Source: Morinoia aosen
Lineage: Eukaryota > Arthropoda > Malacostraca > Amphipoda > Talitridae
NCBI GenBank assembly: GCA_030386875.1
Contig: CM059571.1
Coordinates: 24,174,355 to 24,238,354, forward strand
Length of the DNA stretch: 64,000 bases
Reading direction: 5' to 3'
Below the pieces are notes generated by a model. It saw only the letters and a list, made by a program, of their open reading frames with translations, did not search any database and was not told the origin of the DNA. Shown here one piece after another: positions 44,461 to 57,330 of this stretch. A program made the translations under genes and the position numbers. Each line of letters begins with the position of its first letter. The stretch's first letter is position 1.

Positions 44461-47400
44461 TTTTAATAAAAATGACTTTACGTGTTACCATTATCGCCTT
44501 GCTTTTTATTCTCAAGCTGAGAAGCATCAATGATGGAGTTATTTAGGTCCTTCTTACTTTTTCATTAGTGTTTGCTGAAAGAAATTTTCAGAGTTTGGAT
44601 GTATTTTTTTCTGCACAGATTTTCGGCCTCTCTTTCGGAAAAGCACAAAAAAATACGTTCCCTTCGTTGCGTTAATTTGATTTTGACACTGCATATGAAT
44701 ACAAGTAAATAAGAAAATATAATCCTAGTGATGCATTGTTGAAATCACTCTCGTTAATGCGCACTTATATTGAAATACGCGCACACGAGCATAGGAACTA
44801 GTGATATGAGGGATTGATGTTAAAAGCAAGATGGGCAGATTTAAATAATTCTGCGATTAAGACTATGAGGTCAACATTCGGAACAATTTTTTTCATTCTT
44901 ACGTATAAACTAGTATTCCAAATAATGAGCTTGGAGAAAATAAAATATTTTACTATAAAACGAAACAAAGAATTCGGCAAGAATCAACGAAAGTGATTTT
45001 AAGAACTCCGTACCCTTAGGCTACGCCTTCAACTGACCAAACTTGATTTCCTTGAATGAAAAACATTGCGAGGTAAATGAATACAGACCTACAAAGGCCT
45101 CATTAGCTTGATGATGTTGCTCTAGAAAGGCTTTTGGATCCTGAGAACAATGTATGACTATTAATAACGACCGGAAATTAGTGAGATCAAATTTAAAATA
45201 GCTCAGACCGTCATTTTTTCCATTTAAAATTGTCAGAATTTGGAGTCAGCTTTCAGGAAACGTTTCTGCTATCACGGTGGCGGTGGATACGTTCAAAAAT
45301 CGTCTTGAACATTGGTGGGTTGGTTGTCCCTTAGTATTCTAAAATACGATGTTAATCATAATTCCAGGGAGATTTGTAGCGAACAAAATTACACTGCGTA
45401 ACTCGGTAGGCATTATCAGATACCCCGTTTCTTTACGCAGCGTATGCTTGCGACTCCACGGGCAATGCCTCATTGGATAGCCGAAATGTAAACAGATAAG
45501 TGATCTTTGCTCTAATATATCTAATGATGCGAATAATTTTTTCAAATCATGGGATCACAACATATGTAACGACTGCGCTTAGAGATCTTTGGTTAAAATA
45601 AATGAGCAGGTTCTTGTGCGGAAGAATTGATGACTGCAAATGTGTTTCTCCAGGCCTGTGCGTCGATGGCGTCTTATGTGCCAGGGATTTAGGAACATCG
45701 CAAAAATTGGCCACTTGTTCGTTTCTGTTTCCTTATTATATTCTACGTATTCTTGATAATAAGGATTTCTGCTAGTTGCTCAGCGACTGCTGACAGTTTT
45801 GCAGGCATTGTCGTTAATTTAATGAATGAAAACAAGAAGGAAGTCAGTGGCTTCTTAAATGCTTTCGATTATTTTTTGTCAAGGTTATTAGATGGCATCG
45901 AATTCTAAGCCTTCGTCCCATTGAAGGGGAAATTGTTTTAGGTTGAATTTTACTATAGAAAAGGAGCATTGAGCAATTTCAGGTTCTACGTAATTGCTCG
46001 TGATGGCAAGTTTTAAACAACCCATGTATGAAAATTTTCATTGCATTTTTTATAGATTTTACGAATGAAACTGTGAGGAATCTCCTCGACACATTTTGTT
46101 TAAACGGTTTACTTCGTTGCGCCGAAGATTAATAGAAGATTAAGGACTCAAAAAATAAAAAATTCAAGAATTAATTTTGTTAGATCGGCTCTCAACACTG
46201 AGGAAGAAATATCAAGGAAAGCCACCACGGCCGCAGCATAACCACCACTTACGCCTCCGCTAAAAAAATCTAAACAATTTTAAATTGATTAAATTGTTAA
46301 CTGGCATCAGCAACAGATCAACGACGCAAGCCCGCTTCTCCAGCAGCACGTGGCGGCCACGGGTCACCCTCAGCAAGTCCGGTTGAGAGCAGAATCTCGC
46401 ACACAGAACACCACCGGAGCTCCGCTGCGCAAGTAGCCGAAGTTTCGAAGACCGAAGGTAGACCAGAGTAAACCGGGCATAAACGGTGCCAAACTGTGTC
46501 CAGGGAAGCCCACTATCTCATCAAAGCTGCTTATACGAAATAAACAAATGTGCGATTATAATTAGAGAAAATTAATGTTATCTAGCAGTACCTTTCAATA
46601 GATATGAATAAATATCAAGGCTGACAATCTGATGAGTTTACCTAATTCAGTTACAGTTGTCCCACGGAAGAACGATAAATTATTTAAGTGGGCGTGAAGC
46701 GAGCAGTACGTAAAGCTAGGCAGCGTCAGTGCGAGATACTGCAAAGTAAACGTAAGATAAGAGAGCCGCAGAGTAAAACTAGGGCCAAATGTTCACAATG
46801 AGACATGTTAAATAATTATCAAATATACCAACGCAGCAAGGCAACTGCAGACCTTTACCCTCCAGTATGCGGAGCGAGTTTTAGTAAATGCGAGTAATAG
46901 CGATGTAGTAATCGCAGTAAAGTTTAATGTTAGTTGAAAAAGACTGAGACTCATTAGGAATTTAATAGCTAATAGGTGACAGTTAATATTTAATAGTAAG
47001 GACGACGAGGTTCACTCGGACAGGGCAATGTAGCCCCTCTTTTAAAGCCGTAAACCCGTCATTTAGGAGAAAGTTAACGCGGCTTAAGAATGACCATAAT
47101 CATGTAATAATTAACGAAAAAGACCAAGACTTACTACAATCACACACTCAATTAAACACTTGAATACTAAACCATGCAAGAGAAAGGGCTGGGAAACATG
47201 GGACCGCGGCCGCAGCCACACTGCTCGCCACGAGCCGGCAGTACACCCGACTTATCTCCTTGTCAGTCGTCGTCCTGCCCGAGACGCTGCCTGGCTGTCC
47301 TGACACACCTGACACAACTCCTTTATACGCTGCTGCTGTTGTGTGACCTCACCTCCTACGCAGCCCCCACGGTCTACCTTTGAGGTATGGAACAAGATGA

Positions 47401-48023
47401 GAGGGTTGGACGAATCTGTGGGGAATTTTCCGCACACAAATGATTTTTTATTCTATTTGCTTATACAGCCACGTGCTTCGGAGGTAATAGTTGGCATAAA
47501 TAAGAATTAAGGAAGCATTATTTTCCTAAATATGCTCTCAGATGAAACAACACACTATAACACTTGGCGATGCAATAAACTATCAGATTGAGTCATAAGT
47601 CCGATTTTCGACAGGGAAATATAGGGCCACATTGCAAATTACGATTCATATTAAAATTACGTGATGAGAAACAGGATTTGCCGTTCAGTGTTATTTGAAC
47701 GCTGATCATACATGTATACATTACAATTTAAATTTGAATTTTAATCCTTAAATTAGATGATCTGAAATATGTGAGCGACAACTAATGTAAAAATTTAAAA
47801 ATAACAATAACGCATCGAAAACAGCAAGGACACTTGCTCAGTAGTGTTTATGGTAGTGTTGTATTTGATCCAAGAGTCAAAAACGTTTTTAAAAGTTTCA
47901 TTCTGAGGGATCATTGATTAAAACATGAACCTAAAGATAGACGATCATTAATATTTGATGACCGTCGGAGGCATTTGACTGTGTCGACAGAAGCATGTCA
48001 CTCTCGCAGCTCGTACGCCTCGG
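44461..48023. other. Unassigned region
   Basis: 46190-47440 is GC-richer and contains words such as CAGCAGCACGTGGCGGCCAC and GAGCCGGCAGTACACCCG. It could be a decayed LTR or an untranslated region, but I see no coding domain. The rest is AT-rich and empty as far as I can tell. Confidence 0.35.
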
Positions 48024-48059
48024 CTTGAAAGCAGGGTTGCGGAGTCGGAGGAACAAATT

Positions 48060-48330
48060 TGCGACTCCGACTCCGACTCCACCTTTCCAGAATTTGGCGA
48101 CTCCGACTCCGACTCCGACTCCACCTTTCCAGAATTTGGCGACTCCGACTCCGACTCCGACTCCACCTTTTAAGAATTTGGCGACTCCGACTCCGACTCC
48201 GACTCCGACTCCACCTTTCCAGAATTTGGCGACTCCGACTCCGACTCCATTTTTCCAGAATTTGGTGACTCCAACACCGACTCCGCCTATTCAGAATTTT
48301 GTGACTCCAACTTCACCTATTCATAATTTA
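48060..48330 (-). repeat. Subterminal (GGAGTC)n array of copy 2, NCCAAATTC spacer type
   Basis: Complement of the array at 33660-33954 with the same spacer sequence. Confidence 0.85.
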
Positions 48331-49526
48331 TAAGATGAATATTTTATTTCTTAACTAGTGTACATGGACCGTCAAAAATGACAAGATTCAATACCTTTCT
48401 TCAACAAATTTTCGTTTGAGTTGAGTTTCCATGCTTTCAGCTTATTCCAAAGATAACTTAATTTTCTTATTAGAGTAATAAACACTCAGAACACAGTATT
48501 TTTGAGCCGCAAGAGAAGTAGTTATAGCCATTCGTGTCGTATCCAAGATACAGAAATTCAGCATTACTGAAAGCAACTGCGAACTTGTGTATGTATATTG
48601 TAATATGCAATACAGTACATTGTAATACAGTTTATTGTAATGTACAATACACCATATTGCAATATACAATACCCCGCCGGACTCGGTATTCACAAACAAA
48701 CTTGAGTATATAAGGCTCTGGATCGCTCTAATTGTTTTGATAGTGACTTATTATAGAGCCCTTGCACAACGAAAATGAGTGTATTAATTGACCGTGAACT
48801 GAAACCAAGACCGCCAGTGCTAAGTTTTTCCTATCAATTATTCTAAACAGCGTGACACGAAACGAATAAATAAACACACCACAGTCATTCTTAGTAGTAA
48901 ACGGTTGCAGGTGTTGAAACCTATGCATATGTTCATTATATTCTTTATTAGCGAACGACTTTTAAATTGACTACAGATTGTTAATAATCAAGATACTAGT
49001 GTACATGATTGGTCAAAAATGACGGGATTCAATGGTATCGATTTAAAAAAATCTCAAGACAAAAATGGCCAACAAATATATCCGTCCTAATAGTACCCGC
49101 GATTAAAATACAGTATTCGCGTACTTTTGCACTGGTAAAACTCGTATCACAGATATGGTCATTTAGCATCTTTAAGAACGTCACAGACGCACACAACAAC
49201 CAAGCAAGCAACAACTGTGCATTATAATTCAAATTATTGTTCGCAAGAAGTTTTAAAAAAATTTGCCATACCATTGAAGCATTTAAATGCTTTTAAATTT
49301 AAATGCGATAAGCCGCATTTTCTTGACAGTAGATTCGATTTTCACGCAATGTTTTTTAATTACAAACATAAGTGAGCAGATGCCATGTTTTCCATAATAT
49401 TTCAATGGTATTTATGATACTGTCCAAGCAAGCAAATTCCCATTGTAATGACATAGGGGAAATTACTCACGAGAACACACTGTATACTTATTTATAAATT
49501 GACGGACACCTGGCTTTTTATTATAC

Positions 49527-50298
49527 CGGGTGTCCCATAAAAATGTCCCCGATTTTTAACTAATTATATCTCAGCTTTAAATTAAAACATATTTGAATTG
49601 CCTTTTTTCCCAATGTAGTTAATTTTGTTTCCTTTCCGATTAATTTAAGTTTTTGAAAATCGGTTGAATAACCACTTTACAATGATAAATTTACTGAAAG
49701 GGGTAGAAAAACTAATTGTTCAAAGGAAAAGTTTTTTTAAACAATATTGAAATTCTTCCTTATTTTGTACTTTCCATAAAACTGAACAAACAAAAATTTT
49801 AAAGAGTAACAAATCATTACCTTAAATAACGTTCAAATAAATAAAGTAATTTAGTATCCTTCGACATACCCTCCATTTCTCTCCAGGCAAGTATTACTTC
49901 TAGCCACCATTGAACGAAGAGTTTTACCCATTATTTCACCGTTTTCTTTCAGTTATTGAAACACTATTATTGAGAACACTTGAAACCTCTCAGAGGGTTT
50001 AAATACTTGGTGGTATGTAGGATACATCGTTATGAAACTATTCTTAGCAGTAGGTTTTGAGGAATGAAAAAGAACACCAGTGTTGTTTGTAAAACTTTCC
50101 CTTTGAACAATTTTTCTACCCCTTTCTTTAAATCGATCATCTTAAAGTGGTTAGTCAACTGATTTTCAAAAACTTAAATTATTTGAAAAGGAAACAAAAT
50201 TGACTAAATTTTAAATAAAAGACAATTAAAATATGTTAATTTTAAGCGGAGATATAATCAATTAAAAAGTTCGGGACATTTTCGTGGGACACCCAGTA
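49527..50298. mobile_element. Nested CCGGGTGTCC foldback in copy 2
   Basis: Counterpart of 31681-32453: begins CCGGGTGTCCCATAAAAATG after TATA and ends GGGACACCCAG before TATA. The right end has mutated from CGG to CAG. Confidence 0.72.
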
Positions 50299-51540
50299 TA
50301 GTGTTAATTGTTCTCATACAATAAAAGGTCAAGTGTCTCCTTTAAACAAATAAATAAATAGGTTTAGCTATTTCGTGAGCGTAATTTCCCTTATGTTAAT
50401 ACAATGGAGTTTTAGGGTTTAAAACTTAAGGGCGACTGTTCGAACATTTATTTCAAATACAGAAGAACTTCAAGGGAATAACAGCAAGTCGTTTCCCGAG
50501 ATGCGCAAAAAGAGAAACCGTACCCAAGTTAGGCGTATCTTGAGGATTCCAACATTGCGCACAGCAGCGTCCTCTGTAATATTTTTATTATTAAATTCCT
50601 TTAAAATGTAGACCGAAAATCTTCTTTAACGTAAGGTTAGTTTTTAAAACGAAACTCGCTAAAAATAGAAGACATCCAATGGACGCGGCCGGTCATCAGC
50701 ACGGTACTCCGATAGGAAATTTTAGAGGCGTTCTGAGCAAAGAGATACAGAGTTTTAAGATGTCTGGTCGCCGACTAGCTGAATATCGTATCTTATTGCA
50801 AGATTGCATATAGCACTAAGATTTTAACAATTATTTGACAATTAATCACCCTGAATAATAAGTGCCTATTCAAGAGGCTGCAAGAGCCAGGTCGAGGAGT
50901 TCAAGTCGCAGAAAAAGACTGCTTTTTACGCAATAGAAATAAGTTAGAGTTACCAGACCCACTTCTATTAAAAGGACGACATGCTGCCCAAGCAGAGCAA
51001 GCTCAAAGATAATTTAATGAGTGAACGCCAAAGCGTCACTAGTAATGTTAATTAAAGCTATTTAAGGTTAATGCAGGTCTGCTAGAAGCGCAAACATGCT
51101 TAATTATAGAAAGTTAAATTTAAACACAAAAAACGAAAATAAAAGATGCAGCTGCAAAACAAAAAAACAAAGAACAAAAAGATCTAATTTCAACAATTTC
51201 AAATTCTTGTCTGTGAACTAAGAGAGACCAACTGAAGAAAACTTTTTCTTCCACAAAGCCGCCATCAAAAATACGCAAGGTTATCAACGGGAAATTTCAT
51301 TGAACAAATAAAATTGGCTGTTCGTCTTTGTTGGTTGATCTGTCTCCCTTTCACGCTGTTAAAGATGCTTAATGATAGTATCTGTGATGCGAGTTTCACC
51401 AGTGCACAAGTACTAGAATATTTTAATCGCGGGTGCTATTAGGATGGAATTATTTCTTTATAATTCACATCTGGAAGATTTCTATACAGACAATATCGAA
51501 TCCCGTCATTTATGACGAGTCGTGTACAAAATTATGTATA

Positions 51541-52166
51541 CTGAGTGTTTCAGAACACGAGGTACAAAATTGCACATCAAGTAGAAAATGGCCAAATAAA
51601 CACTTTTTGTCCTATGAAATTTTCCCCCGAAAAATCAGGGTTGGGAGGTATTAGCTGTTTATTGTTTTCAAGGACGAAATTTAATGGCACAATTACTCGC
51701 GATATTTATTCTGAATTTACTATAAAAAAATTGTTCAAAATGTGTTCCACCTACATTTATGCACTTTTCGAATGTTAGCCTTAACGGCTGCCAGATATTA
51801 GGAAGCACGTCTGGCATTAAGGTATCTCACCTGCAGCCACTGCAATTCTGTCCACAAAATCTTCCTCAGACTCAACGAGTGTAGCATAGACAAGGCTCTT
51901 CACGTGTCCCCAAAAATTGAAATCGAGTGGAGTCATGTCAGGAGATCTAGGAGAACATGCAACTAGAACATTTCGCCCGATCAACGTAAATTCAAAATAA
52001 ATATTGCGAGTAATTTAGTCATTAAATTTCATCCTTTAAAACAATAAACGGCTAATATCTCAATGTCTCTTTCTTCGGAAAATTTCATAGAAGAAAAAGT
52101 TTTTTTTGGATATCTTCCACTTGGTGTGCAATTTTTTGCCTCTTATTCTGAATCTGAAACACTCTG
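51541..52166 (-). mobile_element. Nested mariner-type relic in copy 2
   Basis: Complement of 29800-30429. The GGGG run keeps TPLDFNFWGHVKSLVYAT in one frame here, unlike in copy 1, but a stop follows soon (TACCTTAATGCC on the coding strand). It is a truncated relic in both copies. Confidence 0.72.
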
Positions 52167-53799
52167 TATATTACTGACAAGTGTTTTCTGAGTAGGTAAT
52201 GTAGGCACTGTCTACACTGAGAAGCATAGATATGTATATATCAACAGTTTTTATAACTAAGTATGCACTAATTCAGTGAAATTATAATAGTTAATTCAAT
52301 GAATATGCTTCAAATCCCAAAAATTATGATATATGTGCAGATAAGGTGGGCCAGATTTGCACACTGCCTTTTTTTCTCTGTCCCTACACTATGTAGGGTA
52401 ACAATGCAGAAAAGGTGTTATGTTATTGCTCAACTCTATGTTACATTTCGGCTAGAATAGGCAAAAGTTGTTCTGCTCTCGTCGCAGGGGCCTGACGTTT
52501 TTGAAACGCTTTTTTTACGAATAAAAGTCACTTCTAGCTTCTTTGCGTGTTTAATATGATACTATCTCTTATTTTTGTCTAACTTTTTACTTTGTATTTG
52601 ACACTTTGTTATTTTAATAAGCGCCCATGTTCTTCTCATTTCGTGTTTTTTGGAGCAATTTGAAACGTTTCCAGCAAGAGAATTTGTCCTATCGCATAAA
52701 TGCAACAACCATTGCAGCTGAGATAGTGCATTGCTTTCAGTTATAATATGTTTGTGACAGTAAGTGAAGTTTTTGTTAGTGTGTGTAATTATTTTCATTG
52801 CAGCTCGTTTACATTGTATTGAAATTTTTTTCAAGTGTCTCAATGCCGATATTGATAACCTTACAACATTTTCAAATCTTCCTTAACAAGAAGTAATTAA
52901 TTATATAATGCTACAAAACGAATACTATTTCAGTTTTTGAAATTGTATCAACATAATTATAATATTCTCCATTTCAGCGTATGGTTACTTAGAAACTGGT
53001 GAATGATACGAAGATAAAAAATTAAACTTGATGATGATATAGTGAAATACAATATAACTCTGAAAGAACCAAACAACATTCAAGGAATAACTTTAGATAT
53101 GAGCAGAAATTTTTATTATTAATACATGTTAACTTGACCTAAAGACAAGAAAGACATATCAATTTTGAAAACATAACCTGAAAACTAGAAGTCTTTGCGT
53201 ACCGGACTATAGCTTCAGGTTTTGGCAAAGACTACTCATTGGCAATGAATCATAACCTAAAGACTAGAAATATTTATGATCACAACATAACTTCAAGTTT
53301 CTGCAATGACTAGTATTTATCAATCAATGCATCATTAAGAGCGTACAGAGTTACCACTCCTTATGTGAGTACAATGTATTGCATCAGCTGAAATGTTCTA
53401 CAAGTAACTTGCAACACATTCACTTCTATTTTCCAGTTCCTATGTATTAATTGAAGGAGAAATGAACAAAACAGAAATATACAGAATGAGTTTGCGATGC
53501 TTTCAATTACTAATTCCTGCTTTTAACTAAAAAATATACATCAATGCTGAGTACAAAAATTATATTTCGCACTCGTAGGTTTCTCATATATATCTGTGCA
53601 AACTCTCAATGACTAGATAACATGACGGTATTAGGTCATAGGTATAAATACGCTGTTTCAAACTTAGAACAAAATAATCAACAAAAACATTGGATATTTT
53701 TTAGATTTTTCAGCAAATTATTCTAACTCTGTTTTGTTTACTATTGGTTTTAAAGAATTATGAATAATTTTTAGCAAAAATTAGATTCGAAGACACCAA

Positions 53800-54054
53800 A
53801 AAATAGCGACTCTAACCACGACTCTACCACATCCGAATGAACGACTCCGACTCCGACTCCGACTCCACCACATTCGGAAAAGCGACTCCGACTCCGACTC
53901 CGACTCCATCACACTTCAGAGGAGCGACTCCGACTCCGACTCCGACTCCACCACACTTCAGAGAAGCGACTCCGACTCCGACTCCGACTCCACCCTAAAA
54001 CATCCGACTCCGGCGACTCCGACTCCCGACTCCGACTCCGACTCCGCAACCCTG
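53800..54054 (-). repeat. Subterminal (GGAGTC)n array of copy 2, GCTTCTCTGAAG spacer type
   Basis: Complement of 27955-28200. Confidence 0.85.
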
Positions 54055-54129
54055 CTTGAAAGGAGGCGTAAATAGTCTAAATCGTACCTGACGAATCGTA
54101 AAGAATTAATTGTAATTGGTAATTCCCAC

Positions 54130-54620
54130 TCGAAAATTTTTCATGGTAGCCATGACGTTTTACAAGGATCAGTATTTTGGTGCGTCTTCGGGTTTTGAGA
54201 TTCATCAACGCTCTTGTTAGAGGCACTTCATTCTTTTAATACACACTTTTTTGGGGAAGATGGTACTCTTTCTCTCTCTCTTCTACGATCCATTTTGAAA
54301 CCATGATGCAATGGCTAGAAGAATAAATGGCGAATTAAAAATGTTTCCGTTCTGCTTGAAACAAATAAAATGAGCATCAGAGTGGATGAAACTAACTAGG
54401 AATATATCCTATTCTACAGTAAGCAAAATGCATCTTTTCCACTCATCATAATCAGTGATGGCAAGATTAGAGGAACTAAGACATTCAAATGCATAGGAAT
54501 TATTTCTGATAAGAGTCTGACATTTAAAGGCGCACCTCGTATATTTTTCGCTAAAATAATTACATCAATTGCAATTTTCTATAGAGCATAAAATGAATAT
54601 AGAGCCACATGTTTATAATA
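54130..54620 (+). pseudogene. Decayed non-LTR reverse transcriptase fragment
   Basis: With frame changes and stops one can read VLQGSVFW (the VPQGSVLGP box), FGEDGTLSL (the FADDTTL catalytic box with Ala-Asp altered to Gly-Glu), then KTFKCIGIISDKSLTFK (FLGI.ID..L.FK). The order and spacing fit an RT palm and thumb. No intact frame; far older than the RT at 6640-9599. Confidence 0.6.
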
Positions 54621-55657
54621 GAACATTAGTCCATCCATTTTACCAATATCGAATTAAAAACTTAGCGTAGCACAAACAAAAATGAGACAAATGTACTTTT
54701 TACTTTTTTCTATCGAGTGCCTTACGAGCAATACGAAACTTTGAATTTAATGCTCAAACAAATGATTCATCGTAATGTCTAGAAATGGCTAAGTTAAAAG
54801 GTATCTAGCTGATTTCCCCTTGTAATTTTATGCATGTAAAACTTTGAATAATGATGTTGATTAGGATCTTAAGCAATTCGTACCTTCTCAAACTGGACAT
54901 CGCGATCACTTAACTAGAATACAAAATAAATTTACATTATATTATTATGACTAAATCCGATCTCCGTAGAATTTTGTTTCATAGAAATGAAAGCTTCGAT
55001 GTCATATAACAAACGCGTAAAACAGCTGTTACGAAAGAATTGAAAAGTGTCTGGGACGCCGCTCGTTGTCTAAGTATTGAAGAACATAGTCGTTGGGCAA
55101 AAGTTGTCTCCTCTCTATTTGATGGTTCAAAATGGTTGCCCTATTACTCTGAATAAATCACGTATCTATTTTTACAACTTGTGGTTCGCACTTGCATCAA
55201 TACGTATTACTGTAACTTAAATTAATATGGTCATTTTATAACGCTTAACAACTATTTTGGACCAGTCTAGTGTTCGTTCAAGCTAAATGTTCTAGATTAA
55301 CGTGAATTGTAAGCGTAAAATAAGGTTTTCATAGGATGCCCTAGAGATCTTTGAACTTACTTATGTCCACAAGTAGATACATTTTAACCTGTCTGTTGAT
55401 TTGGTCCTAAGAAATAATTTTGTTGATGTATAACCAGTGGAAATAAATTAGTAAAATTGTTCTAAATTGACATGCTGCAAAAGATTCGATATAATCCAAT
55501 CCTCGCCCTACAGCTTCACCTTTAGACAAGAGAAAGTTTCTTAAGGAAGAACTGGTTGAAAAGTTGTGTTATTTCTTCAATTCAAAACAGAAAAATTTTA
55601 TCTTATGCAAGTAATAAATTTCCTGTTGAGAGGAAAAAAGAGATTGATAGAAATAAA
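54621..55657. other. Unassigned region, perhaps further relic retroelement
   Basis: A stretch around 55020-55155 reads KSVWDAARCLSIEEHSRWAK and DGSKWLPYYSE without a stop, but I do not recognise it. The rest is AT-rich. Confidence 0.35.
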
Positions 55658-55887
55658 GGATCTATTCCAGATAAGCCCCGTTCTATTGCAACACATGGTT
55701 CACCCACTTGTAACTTCCGAAATAATGCTCCTATCGACTTCAAATTACTCTCAAACGAAATATTAAAACATTATTTCGATTGAGAGTAATTTGAAGTCGA
55801 TAGGTGCACTATTTCGAAAATTACCGTACAAGTGGGTGAACTTATGTGTTGCATTAGTGGCGGGGCTTTTCTGGAAAGATCCCAAAT
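55658..55887. repeat. Foldback element with ~110-bp arms
   Basis: GGATCTATTCCAGATAAGCC at 55658 is mirrored by GGCTTTTCTGGAAAGATCC ending at 55887. The core TATCGACTTCAAATTACTCT is perfectly mirrored. The spacer at ~55768 is only a few bases. Arms differ at the outer third by small indels. Confidence 0.85.
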
Positions 55888-57150
55888 AAAGAGTTTAATG
55901 TGGATTAAATTTGTTTAATTGTTCAGTCATACAAGCGAAATCCCTCGGGAAAAACAGATATTTTTATGACTCGACCTTATAAACATAGAATGAATTGTAA
56001 TAAATTTTGTTGTATTTTACGTACATGAGGTATTTTGGCAGAAATCGTTATCGTTGCAACGGATAAAGATTAATTCTCTATCCTCAAAAGGAAATTTGAA
56101 TTAACACCAAAGTAAAATGAGGTAACTTTTAGGGGTTTCCGAGCACAGGTGCAAGTAGAGTAAGTCATTTGAACGTCATGCACAGTTCATCGAGGACGGA
56201 AATCCGGCAGCGGAAGTTGCACGCGCACACACAGATACTGCCAGACGTAGCGCCACGCTAACACCGTCAGATGTGGCCGCTGTTTAGTTAATTCAATACA
56301 CTTTTAAAACAACTCCATCAATACGAACGTTGGACGATTTCAACCGGATAAACAAACGACGCTGTGCATGTACAAGAAGATAAAAATAAACTAGTAGTTA
56401 ATTTTGCACAAATTTGTATAAGTTCGTAGATAAACGAATTTTCTCATTAATGTCAATTTTTCGAGAGACTCGAACGGAACGAAGCGCTTTGATCTTATGC
56501 TCATTTTATTCAGGTGCTTTAAGTCTGATCTTCATTGTTAAACATATTGAAGATAAATTACAAGGGTTGATAATAGTTTTGGGACATGCCTTCCAAGTAT
56601 ATTCACTACAGCCATCGAACCTCTATACACACGTGCGATTCAAATGTTGAGTAAGAAGTAACATTGCATGCAGTACGTCAGCTGCGTCATCCTAGCTCGG
56701 GGTGAAGCCTCGTTAACACCGGGGCAGCTTCTAACTAGGTTTTCACTCTCGCATCATTGAACACATAAATGCAAATATTCGCAGAGATTACAGAGTGTCG
56801 TTAGCACACTGATGATGAGGAATTACGTTCCTCACTGATGTAAAGCAAGAACTTATGCAAAATTTAGGAATCCCTTAAGTGGGGGACAGGAATTATAGAC
56901 TTACATTTAGCAGGTGCAAATAAAGCTTCATTTCAGTTCCGCAAAAATTGAATTTTAACGTAGCTCGTTGGTGTTCAGTGCAACTGTTTCTACACTGCAA
57001 ATCGGTTATTTACAAGAGTTTCTTAAAATTTCTTCCAGTGTCAGCATGCATTTCTAATTCAATTCAAACTCAGATAAACTCATCCATCTCAAAGAAAAAA
57101 TAGCAAAATATAAAAATTACACGTTTGCCGTCTTTCAGCCTGAAATACTT
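55888..57150. other. Unassigned region
   Basis: No gene, repeat or RNA I can support. Confidence 0.4.
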
Positions 57151-57157
57151 CGTACAC

Positions 57158-57330
57158 TTGTGCCCGTACACATGTTGTGCCCGTACACATGTTTGTTGCA
57201 CCCGTTCACATGTTGTGCCTGAACACATGTTGAGTCCGTATACATGTCGCACACGTGCACACGTTTGTTGCACCCGTACATACATTGCACCCTGTTTGTA
57301 ATACCCGTACACAAGATAAGCCCGTATATG
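57158..57330. repeat. Degenerate CCCGTACACATGTTGTG repeat
   Basis: About nine imperfect copies of a 17-25-bp unit (GTACACATGTTGTG, GTACACATGTTTGTTGCACC and variants). Variable spacing shows an old, diverged array. Confidence 0.75.

Larger units (their letters stand above)
48032..54054. mobile_element. hAT-like non-autonomous element, copy 2, inverted relative to copy 1
   Basis: Starts CAGGGTTGCGGAGTCGG and ends CCGACTCCGCAACCCTG, 6,023 bp, with an exact 8-bp duplication CTTGAAAG at 48024-48031 and 54055-54062. The order of (GGAGTC)n types, the CCGGGTGTCC foldback and the mariner relic is the reverse of copy 1. The different target duplication proves independent insertion rather than a segmental duplication. 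Confidence 0.92.

Noticed and set aside
47174..47383. 69-codon ORF in a GC-richer stretch
   Set aside because: Low-complexity Pro/Ser/Leu translation, antisense also open, no domain.
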